A stretch of 5,220 nucleotides of DNA from Paeniglutamicibacter cryotolerans (lineage in GTDB: Bacteria > Actinomycetota > Actinomycetes > Actinomycetales > Micrococcaceae): positions 1 through 5,220 of the forward strand of contig NZ_JACHVS010000004.1 of NCBI RefSeq assembly GCF_014190875.1, given 5' to 3'. The translations under genes and the position numbers were made by a program. The number at the start of each line of letters is the position of its first letter. Position 1 is the stretch's first letter. The notes under the pieces were generated by a model, which had not been told where the DNA came from, searched no databases, and was given only the letters and a program-made list of their open reading frames with translations. Of this stretch, positions 1-4,715 are shown piece by piece.

Positions 1-32
1 GGTCGCGGAGCGTCCACCGTACCTTTGGATGC

Positions 33-233
33 ATGGCACTTAAAGGATCATCCGGGGCTTCGCTTGGTGGCGGGGTCGTTCACACCCGGAGGAAGAAACC
101 CCGGCAGCTAAACACCGTCCCATGCTCCGTCTGTGGAGCCGGCAAGGGTCAGCCCTGCTTTGAGTCGGTCCCCGGGCGCGGTCTCCGAGATCTGCCCCGC
201 GTCCATGTTGGGCAGGGTGCCAAGCACTCATGA
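33..233 (+). CDS. Small C2CH zinc-finger protein, phage/plasmid type (5' end uncertain)
   Basis: The 66-residue product has one recognisable element, a probable zinc site: Cys31-x2-Cys34 in PCSVCGAGKGQPC, then Cys42 and His58 (RVHVGQ). The order CxxCGA, GxPC and a downstream basic His segment is the pattern of small zinc-finger proteins common in actinophages and actinobacterial plasmids, which are thought to bind nucleic acid. The N-terminal half is basic (RRKKPRQ at about 19-25) and otherwise featureless. No convincing ribosome-binding site precedes the ATG at 33, and the same frame stays open to the left edge of the window. The ORF may therefore be the C-terminal end of a longer protein, such as a replication protein. 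Its TGA overlaps the ATG of the next gene (ATGA), so the two are probably translated together. The zinc motif is seen; the function is inferred. Confidence 0.6.
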   Translation: MALKGSSGASLGGGVVHTRRKKPRQLNTVPCSVCGAGKGQPCFESVPGRGLRDLPRVHVGQGAKHS

Positions 234-772
234 GTCAGTCACCCCATGGGGCCCCGCCAGTGATGGGCCTTGCCGAGGCGGCCCGTAAGTGCGGCGTCTC
301 CGTCTCCACTCTTCGCCGGCGCAAGGATGCCCTTGTAGATGCCGGTGCCACGGTGTCCGATAAGGGGTGGCAGATACCCATACCGGCCCTAGTCTCCCTT
401 GGGTTTCTGGGTAGCACGACGCCACCCCCTGACGCCCCGGTCACTACGGCCGTGCAACCTGCCACGACACCCCCCGCTGACATCCCCCGTGACACCTCCC
501 TTGTCGAGCTTGAATCACTGCGTGCCAGACTTGCCGATGCGGAGCGTCGTGCTGAGGTTGCCGAGGCGGTGGCGACGGAGCGGGAGCGGACAATCCAGGT
601 CCAAGCGGTGGCCCTGCGCATGTTGGAAGTTGGCACCCCTGCACCGATGGCAGGTGGCCCTCCAGGCACCCCCGGGAATGGCACCCCCTCCAGTACCCCT
701 GACATACCTGTGGAGCCGTCAGAAGGGCACACGCGGCCTGCGAGGGGATGGTTTCGCCGCCGCCGGGGCTGA
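230..772 (+). CDS. DNA-binding protein with N-terminal helix-turn-helix and central coiled coil
   Basis: The protein has 180 residues. Residues 12-60 read as a MerR/excisionase-like helix-turn-helix: a first helix LAEAARKCG, the turn-plus-recognition-helix sequence VSVSTLRRRKDAL, and then a short hairpin with GWQIPIPAL. A Pro/Thr-rich linker follows (about 62-88). Residues 90-133 form a charged helix rich in Leu, Ala, Glu and Arg, likely a coiled coil for dimerisation. A Pro/Gly-rich tail ends in the basic RGWFRRRRG. The start codon overlaps the stop of the zinc-finger ORF, indicating translational coupling. HTH-plus-coiled-coil proteins of this size act as plasmid replication accessory proteins (RepB-like) or repressors. 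RepB-like is my favoured guess because of the coupled upstream ORF, but no replicase is visible to confirm it. The frame and domains are well supported; the exact role is not. Confidence 0.82.
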   Translation: MSQSPHGAPPVMGLAEAARKCGVSVSTLRRRKDALVDAGATVSDKGWQIPIPALVSLGFLGSTTPPPDAPVTTAVQPATTPPADIPRDTSLVELESLRARLADAERRAEVAEAVATERERTIQVQAVALRMLEVGTPAPMAGGPPGTPGNGTPSSTPDIPVEPSEGHTRPARGWFRRRRG

Positions 773-815
773 TGGTCAAGAGACACATGGATGGCCAGCG
801 TGTTTAAATACCGGG

Positions 816-836
816 GGAGGCCCCGTCAGGGCCTCC
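816..836. terminator. Perfect 8-bp GC-rich hairpin between the HTH gene and the 67-residue gene
   Basis: Arms GGAGGCCC (816-823) and GGGCCTCC (829-836) flank the 5-base loop CGTCA. There is no T-run after it on the + strand, so it may be a weak terminator or an mRNA-processing/attenuating hairpin. It ends 15 bases before the ribosome-binding site of the next gene. Its GGCCC-CGTCA-GGGCC core resembles that of the hairpin behind the recombinase gene (loop CGTA). Confidence 0.5.
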
Positions 837-851
837 AGCCATCACGTTCTC

Positions 852-857
852 GGAGGA
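852..857 (+). promoter_or_regulatory. Ribosome-binding site of the 67-residue gene
   Basis: GGAGGA lies 9 bases upstream of the ATG at 867. It fixes the start inside a frame that is open from much further upstream (399), so the upstream extension is not coding. Confidence 0.75.
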
Positions 858-866
858 TTACCCCGC

Positions 867-1070
867 ATGGATTTTCAGGTATTGATTGACACCCCCGGCT
901 ATGTCGCCGCCCTCGTGGATGGCGAGCTGGTGGAGGCTGATCTGTCGTTACTGTCCGGTGCCATGGTCCCGGCCCTTGTAGCCGATGCCCTGACGCACGA
1001 CGCCAGCCCCGTGCCGGCATGGGCAGCGTTCAACGCGTCCGTCATGTGTGCGGGGCCGTCTCCCGAATAG
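867..1070 (+). CDS. Hypothetical 67-residue acidic protein
   Basis: The product begins MDFQVLIDTPGYVAALVDGE, and I do not recognise it. It is acidic and hydrophobic, with a strand-like start (FQVLIDT, YVAALVDGELVEADLS) followed by a helical segment (MVPALVADALTH). It has no signal peptide, membrane span or cysteine pair; the single Cys lies near the C-terminus. A good GGAGGA ribosome-binding site sits 9 bases before the ATG, which supports this start over the longer open frame. It is probably the last gene of the rightward group. A hairpin sits before it and a strong hairpin sits 17 bases after its stop, and the next gene is convergent. No function can be assigned. Confidence 0.7.
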   Translation: MDFQVLIDTPGYVAALVDGELVEADLSLLSGAMVPALVADALTHDASPVPAWAAFNASVMCAGPSPE

Positions 1071-1086
1071 CTCCAGATACAGCAAT

Positions 1087-1108
1087 GCCCGGGCCTCCCG
1101 GCCCGGGC
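1087..1108 (-). terminator. Strong 9-bp hairpin between convergent genes
   Basis: Arms GCCCGGGCC (1087-1095) and GGCCCGGGC (1100-1108) enclose TCCC on the + strand, which reads GGGA on the - strand. Read as minus-strand RNA, the loop is a GNRA-type tetraloop closed by C-G, so I favour a role in ending the lipoprotein transcript, whose stop lies 45 bases away. It sits between convergent genes and may act both ways. There is no long T-run on either side (TGTCTGGTCT on +, ATTGCTGTATCT on -). Confidence 0.65.
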
Positions 1109-1153
1109 TGTCTGGTCTACCCCTGTGCGATCGTGGGCCAGATAGGCGCCGTC

Positions 1154-1627
1154 CTAGGAAAGTAGCCCTAGTTCCTTTGCGTCAGCGCAAACGGGTGTCG
1201 CGCTCTTTGGGTCAAGGTTGAAGCACGCGGTTCCAACCATCCTTTTCATATCTTCTTCTTTGTTCCATTCCATCCCCCATGGGGCCGGATTATCAATGCC
1301 GGCCTGTGCGTATTCCGCGAAGCTTTTGCAGTCCTCCAGCGGGTGCATGTAGGGCGCGTTAAGTTCGGTGTCCGAGGTGTCGTCTGTCGCGGTGGCGCTT
1401 ATCTCGTCATACTCTTTGCCCTGCTTCTCTACCGCGTCGGCGCACGTTGTCGATACTTTCACTGCCTCCGTCGTCGGTTCGGACGGAGCCGCCGGGGTTG
1501 ACGATTCCGCCGGGGTTGACGATTCCGCCGGGGTTGACGATGCCACCGGCGCCGGTGGCTCCGAGGCCGAGCAACCTGTTAGCCCTAGAGCAATGGCCGC
1601 GATGGCAAGGGGGATGATCTTTTTCAT
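1154..1627 (-). CDS. Secreted lipoprotein with repetitive Ser/Thr/Pro linker, function unknown
   Basis: The protein has 157 residues. A type II signal peptide is clear: MKK, a hydrophobic stretch (residues 4-16) and the lipobox LTGC with the lipidated Cys19. A low-complexity linker follows (about 20-52) with three SSTPA units, encoded by an 18-bp tandem repeat. It probably spaces the domain away from the membrane or through the wall. The C-terminal domain (about 58-157) is acidic and has four cysteines (TTCAD, LEDCK, TACFN, PVCAD), enough for two disulfides; I do not recognise its family. In-frame extension is impossible because a TGA lies 15 bases upstream of the ATG. The only Shine-Dalgarno-like run (GGGGG) ends one base before the ATG, which is unusually close. 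Lipoproteins on plasmids and prophages sometimes act in surface exclusion, but nothing here proves it. Confidence 0.85.
   Translation of the reverse strand: MKKIIPLAIAAIALGLTGCSASEPPAPVASSTPAESSTPAESSTPAAPSEPTTEAVKVSTTCADAVEKQGKEYDEISATATDDTSDTELNAPYMHPLEDCKSFAEYAQAGIDNPAPWGMEWNKEEDMKRMVGTACFNLDPKSATPVCADAKELGLLS
1491..1544. repeat. Three tandem 18-bp units inside the lipoprotein gene
   Basis: Units at 1491-1508 and 1509-1526 are identical (GCCGGGGTTGACGATTCC on the + strand). The unit at 1527-1544 differs by one base (GATGCC for GATTCC). The 18-bp length keeps the frame and encodes six residues each time (ESSTPA-like), so copy number can change by slippage without breaking the gene. Confidence 0.95.
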
Positions 1628-1711
1628 TCCCCCATCTAATCAGTGCTCGGCTCACATAAAGATTGTGTGACCACGATGTTTGTGAGGCCAGGTGAATCCT
1701 GCATCCTGCCC

Positions 1712-1942
1712 CTACAGCTCGGGATAGGTGCCCTCCAGCGTTGCCATGGTTTCCATCCAGCATGTGGCCTCTATTGCTTGATCGAGGCCCGACAGGGCCG
1801 CGCTCACGGCGCTGGCCGTCTCCGTGTGCTGGTCGTTGAGACTGTCCGTTCCCATGACGATGCGGCCCTCCCGGGCCAGTGCGTCGAGCTGGTCCCGTAG
1901 TTCGCGGATCTGTCCGTAGATACCTGATGCCCTTGTGTTCAC
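1712..1942 (-). CDS. Hypothetical 76-residue helical protein
   Basis: I do not recognise this protein. From the GTG at 1942 it begins MNTRASGIYGQIRELRDQLD and continues with largely helical, acidic sequence containing a possible short amphipathic/coiled-coil helix (IYGQIRELRDQLDALAREG). A second helix around AVSAALSGLDQAIEA ends in YPEL. The frame stays open to an ATG at 2026. That start would lie inside the hairpin behind the recombinase gene and gives an Arg/Gly-rich, unlikely N-terminus, so I prefer GTG 1942, with AAGGGA about 10 bases and AGGG about 2 bases upstream. It lies on the same strand between the recombinase and lipoprotein genes, but a terminator-like hairpin separates it from the recombinase. 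Confidence 0.6.
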   Translation of the reverse strand: MNTRASGIYGQIRELRDQLDALAREGRIVMGTDSLNDQHTETASAVSAALSGLDQAIEATCWMETMATLEGTYPEL

Positions 1943-2001
1943 TGCCCTGTGTCCCTTGCCTGCTTCAGACCATCCAGGCCGGTCCTGCGCGCCGCGTGAA
2001 G

Positions 2002-2027
2002 AGTGCCGGCCCCGTAGGGCCGGCACT
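2002..2027 (-). terminator. 11-bp hairpin terminator of the recombinase gene
   Basis: Arms AGTGCCGGCCC (2002-2012) and GGGCCGGCACT (2017-2027) match perfectly. On the minus strand the loop is TACG closed by C-G, i.e. a C(UNCG)G tetraloop in RNA, an unusually stable class, which argues for function in the recombinase transcript. It begins 6 bases after the stop. The tail CTTCACG is T-poor, as is common in high-GC actinobacteria. Confidence 0.75.
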
Positions 2028-2033
2028 GTCCTA

Positions 2034-2645
2034 CTAGGCCGCCAGATCCACTCCCAGCGCCTTTGCGCGGCGGTAGAGTGTCGCCCTGCTCATGCCCCGC
2101 TTGGCGGCCGCTGCGCTTGCCGACATGCCGGCCTTGATGTCCCGGGCGGCCCCGTGGATTGAGTCATCACTGTGCGTAGCCGGCCGGCCTCCGAGGTCGC
2201 CTCCAGCGGCCGCACGTTTGGCGTTGCTGTCCCTGATGCGCTCCGTCTTGATGGCCAGCTCCATCTCGGCCAGTCCTGCCATGACGGTGAACATGAGCTT
2301 GCCCATCGGTGATCCCGTGTCGACATCCCCGCCTCCGAGGTTCAGCACCCGGAGGTTGACGCCTGCGCGCTCGAGCTCCGTTGCCAGCTCCAGCATGTTT
2401 GAGGTGGACCGGCCCAGCCGGTCCAGCGTCGTGACCACCAGTGTGTCTCCGGGCTGTAGGGCAACGCGTGCGGCGTCGAATGCCGGCCGGCTTGCCTTGC
2501 CGCCGCTGACTCCGTTGTCGACATACATGTCATCGGCCCGGACGCCAGCGGCCGTGATGTCCTGTACCTGCCTGTCACTGTCCTGTCCGCGTGTGCTGAC
2601 TCGTGCGTATCCGATCAGCTTGCCAGTCGTAGCCGTGTTGCTCAT
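2034..2645 (-). CDS. Small serine recombinase (resolvase/invertase family)
   Basis: The protein has 203 residues, a normal length for the Tn3-resolvase/Hin-invertase group. The N-terminal catalytic domain shows GYARVSTRGQ, with Arg15 and the nucleophile Ser17, then DNGVSGGKASRPAF, and TTLDRLGRS with the catalytic arginines Arg76 and Arg79. The long E-helix region follows (GKLMFTVMAGLAEMELAIKT, then ERIR at 135-138), and then GDLGGRP, which leads to the DNA-binding tail. Residues about 163-200 form a Hin-type helix-turn-helix (MSASAAAAKRGMSRATLYRR). All key residues are present, so it should be active. It would cut and rejoin DNA at short dyad sites to resolve multimers/cointegrates or invert a segment. 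The start at 2645 is supported by GAGGA 10 bases upstream (2656-2660). The repeat-rich DNA directly upstream is its likely target. Whether it resolves or inverts cannot be told from the sequence. Confidence 0.95.
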   Translation of the reverse strand: MSNTATTGKLIGYARVSTRGQDSDRQVQDITAAGVRADDMYVDNGVSGGKASRPAFDAARVALQPGDTLVVTTLDRLGRSTSNMLELATELERAGVNLRVLNLGGGDVDTGSPMGKLMFTVMAGLAEMELAIKTERIRDSNAKRAAAGGDLGGRPATHSDDSIHGAARDIKAGMSASAAAAKRGMSRATLYRRAKALGVDLAA

Positions 2646-2659
2646 GATGTCTTGGTCCT

Positions 2660-2778
2660 CGAAAGTGTCTCGAAAGGGTCGATGATGTAGTGAAAGCGTA
2701 ACAGATGTTTTGCAACATGGTTATGCAACACTCAAGCCTAGTGTTTCCGAGGGTGCGAAAGTGTCTCGCCGAAGTGTC
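2660..2778. other. Repeat cluster upstream of the recombinase, candidate res-type recombination site
   Basis: A 13-bp direct repeat CGAAAGTGTCTCG occurs at 2660-2672 and 2756-2768. Each copy is followed by a second related unit: GAAAGGGTC at 2672-2680 and GAAGTGTC at 2771-2778. Between them lie two TGCAACA copies 13 bp apart (2711-2717 and 2724-2730), the dyad ATGTT-TTGC-AACAT (2705-2718), and AACACT/AGTGTT with 7 bases between (2727-2745). The cluster spans 119 bp just before the recombinase start. The size and position match res sites of Tn3-type resolvases, which have three protein-binding subsites. The GAAAGTGTC units are direct rather than inverted, which is atypical, so some of this may be an operator instead. 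Confidence 0.5.
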
Positions 2779-2782
2779 GCAG

Positions 2783-2794
2783 AACCGATCGGTT
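2783..2794. repeat. Perfect 12-bp palindrome
   Basis: AACCGATCGGTT is fully self-complementary and lies 4 bases beyond the repeat cluster upstream of the recombinase. It could be an operator or an outer part of the recombination site; no binding protein can be named. Confidence 0.6.
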
Positions 2795-2810
2795 AAGAGA
2801 CATCGTGATC

Positions 2811-2824
2811 TCAAGGTCCCTTGA
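2811..2824 (-). repeat. Short inverted repeat 3' of the membrane-protein gene
   Basis: TCAAGG and CCTTGA are separated by two bases, giving at best a 5-bp stem with a 4-base loop in RNA. It lies 31 bases after the stop of the membrane-protein gene. It has no T-run, so it is only a weak terminator candidate. Confidence 0.35.
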
Positions 2825-2855
2825 ATTTCCACCGTCCCAATTTCATTGCGAAGAA

Positions 2856-3419
2856 CTACACTTTCACCGACGACCGACGATCCCGACGGAGGCCCAGAGA
2901 CAACAGCGGTTCACGCGCTACAGGTACTTGCAGATCGAGTGCCGCCGATTCTTCAAGCGCTTCAACCAGGTTTCCTGCACACGCCAGTAGCTCGTCCCAT
3001 GCCTCCTCCGTAATCTCGTCATCATCGATCGCAACAAGCATGTCGAAGATGACTCCATCGGCGCTCTCTTCATACACCTTGCCCAACCGCCCACCGAGAA
3101 GACGGATAGAAACCTCGATGTCCTGCAGCTCGTCCATCGATTCCTGCCATGCCCACGTCACCCCATTGAAGTCGTGCCCGTGTGCAGCTGCATCCTCCCG
3201 AAACTTACTCACGCGAAGTCCCACAGCAAAACGCTGATTCATGTCCCTCAATTGCTTGATTAAGCCAAGGTAGGCAGTGAGGCGTTCCTTCTTCAGCCAT
3301 TGCTCATTGGCCGTACGGCGAGCCAGCTGAGCGCCGACCAGCACGCCGGCCAACGGCAGCACGATCGTCGCAATATCTTTAACGATGCCCAAGATGTCTT
3401 TCGCTATTCCCCAGTCCAT
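2856..3419 (-). CDS. Single-span membrane-anchored helical protein, function unknown
   Basis: The protein has 187 residues. A short amphipathic start (MDWGIAKDILGIVKD) leads into one membrane helix at about 16-33 (IATIVLPLAGVLVGAQLA). The basic stop-transfer segment RRTANEQWLKKER follows, and then a long mainly helical acidic cytoplasmic part with no catalytic motif I recognise. The tail is basic (LRRDRRSSVKV). Proteins with an N-terminal span followed by RR...W...ER...Y are frequent unknowns in actinobacterial accessory DNA, and some sit in defence or exclusion loci; that link is only suggestive here. The gene is visibly lower in GC than its neighbours: two hand-counted 60-base lines gave 28 and 29 G+C, against 38 and 43 in the recombinase gene. 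No Shine-Dalgarno precedes the ATG, but a -10-like TATAAG ends 8 bases before it, suggesting a leaderless mRNA. Confidence 0.82.
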   Translation of the reverse strand: MDWGIAKDILGIVKDIATIVLPLAGVLVGAQLARRTANEQWLKKERLTAYLGLIKQLRDMNQRFAVGLRVSKFREDAAAHGHDFNGVTWAWQESMDELQDIEVSIRLLGGRLGKVYEESADGVIFDMLVAIDDDEITEEAWDELLACAGNLVEALEESAALDLQVPVAREPLLSLGLRRDRRSSVKV

Positions 3420-3427
3420 AGAGCGAG

Positions 3428-3456
3428 CTTATAGTCCGCTCGTGAACGTCTCGAAA
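3428..3456 (-). promoter_or_regulatory. Probable promoter of the membrane-protein gene
   Basis: On the minus strand, TTTCGA (3456-3451) and TATAAG (3433-3428) are separated by 17 bases. The -10 match is good and the -35 is weak. Only 8 bases (CTCGCTCT) separate TATAAG from the ATG, so transcription would start at or next to the start codon. The -35 lies within GTCTCGAAAGG (3448-3458 on +), which is also found before the recombinase gene (2667-2677), so a regulator or the recombinase itself could bind here. Confidence 0.5.
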
Positions 3457-3458
3457 GG

Positions 3459-3740
3459 CGTTGGCTGCGAGACGATACAGCGGGGTCCAGAGCGTCGATT
3501 GCCCCCTGGGGGCGGGGGGGCACCCCGTACAGGTGCGCGCTTTGCCCGGTTACGTTTAGCAGTTAATCAAGCGGACGGGTCCCGGGGTTTTGCAGGTGCC
3601 GAGATCCGCGCCAGCACTGGGATGCAGGCCGCTTTGCCGGGGCAAGACTCGGGGTCAGGTTCGGAGGTGGGGCGGAGCCCCGAACCCGGGCCCGGTCATC
3701 ACCGCACGTAGTCGACGCCTTCGACCGTTTACGGGTTTAC
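3459..3740. other. Gene-free GC-rich stretch with several hairpins
   Basis: I see no convincing gene here. It contains GCCCCC-T-GGGGGC at 3501-3513 followed by a run of seven G (3514-3520). GCACC/GGTGC with a 7-base loop lies at 3520-3536, TTGCC-GG-GGCAA at 3634-3645, and a larger hairpin at 3658-3686. The stretch separates the divergent side of the membrane-protein gene from the 3' end of the HNH gene. Confidence 0.5.
3658..3686 (-). terminator. Candidate terminator hairpin of the HNH gene
   Basis: GGTTCGG (3658-3664) pairs with CCGAACC (3680-3686). A nested alternative stem, GGGGC/GCCCC with a 3-base loop, lies at 3669-3681. It is about 55 bases after the HNH stop, with no T-run. It may also act on the other strand. 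Confidence 0.4.
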
Positions 3741-4487
3741 CTACCCCGGGATCACAGCCGGAAGTGGGAGGCCGTACTCCTTGGCGAACCGGCGCACCTC
3801 GGGATTCCCCGCCGCCTCCTTGTTGAACCGTGGCCCGCACTCCCGGACGGTGCGGGTCCGCTTCCCGTTGGTCACCTCCCGGCGGGCGACTCCCCGCTTC
3901 TTGTTCACATACTCGGTGACGGGCTGGAGGTGTGCCGGGTTGCAGCAGCGCGGCCCGGCAGTGCAATCGTCAAGGTGGTCGAGCTGCCGATTGAGGGCAG
4001 TTCCGCCCATGAGCATCACCCACAGCGCGCGGTGAGCGGGCCAGGCTGAATCGTAGACATAACCTTTGCGATTGGTTCCGCTTCCGGTTCCCGCTGGGTA
4101 GAACTTCGCATAGTCCCCACGGAGGTAGTCCTCCGATTCTGGCCCTTCGTTCGCTGAAGATCGACGGTAGATCCAGCATTCGTTCTCAACACGGATACCC
4201 TCGGCCAGGCGTTCCAGGTTTCGCGGGTGCTGGAGGTGCAAGCCTTCGTGTTCGCGGCAGTACCAACGGCCCCCCATTTTGCGGCCATTCGTCCTATCCT
4301 CGTCGAGATGCCACCTCGTGCAGTCATCGGCATGGCACTGGCTGCGCCGACGGGCATCGACACCTCGGCGCTTCGGACTAGCCAGTTCTCGGGCCCTTCG
4401 CTTGTCGTGCTTCTTGCATAGCGTGTTCGCGTGGGCCTCGGTGTGGCACCCGTTGATAGTGCAGGGTCCGCCATTCTTACCCGCCAG
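3741..4487 (-). CDS. HNH endonuclease with two N-terminal zinc-binding modules
   Basis: Numbered from a TTG at 4571 (276 codons), Cys37-x4-Cys42 with Cys52-x2-His55, and Cys79-x4-Cys84 with Cys105-x2-His108, form two zinc-finger-like modules with basic linkers. An HNH_3-like nuclease core follows: AHRALW (180), LDHLDDC with catalytic-type His199, then CCNPAHLQPVT with Asn211 and His214, and a trailing VNKKRG. The family nicks or cuts DNA using a bound metal; members are free-standing homing nucleases or phage/plasmid accessory nucleases. The start is unsettled. The TTG at 4571 has no ribosome site and lies upstream of a TTGACA promoter. GGAGG (4497-4493) sits 5 bases before an in-frame CTG at 4487, giving 248 residues, and I use this. 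A TTG at 4499 is another option. No intron or target gene is visible beside it. Confidence 0.85.
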   Translation of the reverse strand: MAGKNGGPCTINGCHTEAHANTLCKKHDKRRARELASPKRRGVDARRRSQCHADDCTRWHLDEDRTNGRKMGGRWYCREHEGLHLQHPRNLERLAEGIRVENECWIYRRSSANEGPESEDYLRGDYAKFYPAGTGSGTNRKGYVYDSAWPAHRALWVMLMGGTALNRQLDHLDDCTAGPRCCNPAHLQPVTEYVNKKRGVARREVTNGKRTRTVRECGPRFNKEAAGNPEVRRFAKEYGLPLPAVIPG

Positions 4488-4505
4488 GGTAACCTCCAAA
4501 AGTGG

Positions 4506-4518
4506 GGAAAAGTTTTCC
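4506..4518. repeat. Dyad GGAAAA-G-TTTTCC in the HNH gene leader
   Basis: This perfect 6+1+6 inverted repeat lies between the proposed -10 and the ribosome-binding site of the HNH gene, near the expected transcription start. That position suits an operator. The regulator is unknown. Confidence 0.5.
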
Positions 4519-4526
4519 TCTAAAAT

Positions 4527-4555
4527 GGCATAGTAAAGCCAAGAGAAACTGTCAA
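4527..4555 (-). promoter_or_regulatory. Probable promoter of the HNH gene
   Basis: On the minus strand a perfect -35 TTGACA (4555-4550) and TATGCC (4532-4527) are separated by exactly 17 bases. The local DNA is AT-rich compared with its surroundings. Transcription would begin near 4520, leaving a leader of about 30 bases that contains GGAGG at 4497-4493. This makes the long frame starting at 4571 unlikely to be translated from its first codon. Confidence 0.55.
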
Positions 4556-4599
4556 GTACCCAGCGTATCAAAGGATTTCACTAGGGACAACACCGCAGC

Positions 4600-4641
4600 G
4601 TGGAGTGATCGCCTTATTAGTAATAAGGGCATCATCTCCAC
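4600..4641. repeat. Long imperfect dyad centred on CCTTATTA-G-TAATAAGG
   Basis: The core 4612-4628 is a perfect 8+1+8 inverted repeat. After a 2-base mismatch on each side, TGAT (4606-4609) matches ATCA (4631-4634). With one extra T on the right, GTGGAG (4600-4605) matches CTCCAC (4636-4641). This gives 18 paired positions per arm with an AT-rich centre, suited to cruciform extrusion or a large operator. Confidence 0.75.
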
Positions 4642-4715
4642 CATGGGTCGGGTAGGGCGCCAGCCCGGACCGACTACCCCACTGAAGGGCTTCACTCCGT
4701 TCAGACGGCCTGTCA

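Noticed and set aside
399..866. Extension of the 67-residue gene back to an ATG at 399.
   Set aside because: It overlaps the HTH gene in another frame and gives a Pro/Arg-rich shadow sequence. GGAGGA fixes the start at 867.
1652..1670. TCACA...TGTGA dyad upstream of the lipoprotein, resembling a cAMP-receptor site.
   Set aside because: The half-sites are in the wrong order for the TGTGA-N6-TCACA consensus, and the spacing is wrong.
2092..2685. Long + strand open frame opposite the recombinase.
   Set aside because: Antisense shadow of a clearly conserved serine recombinase in GC-rich DNA.
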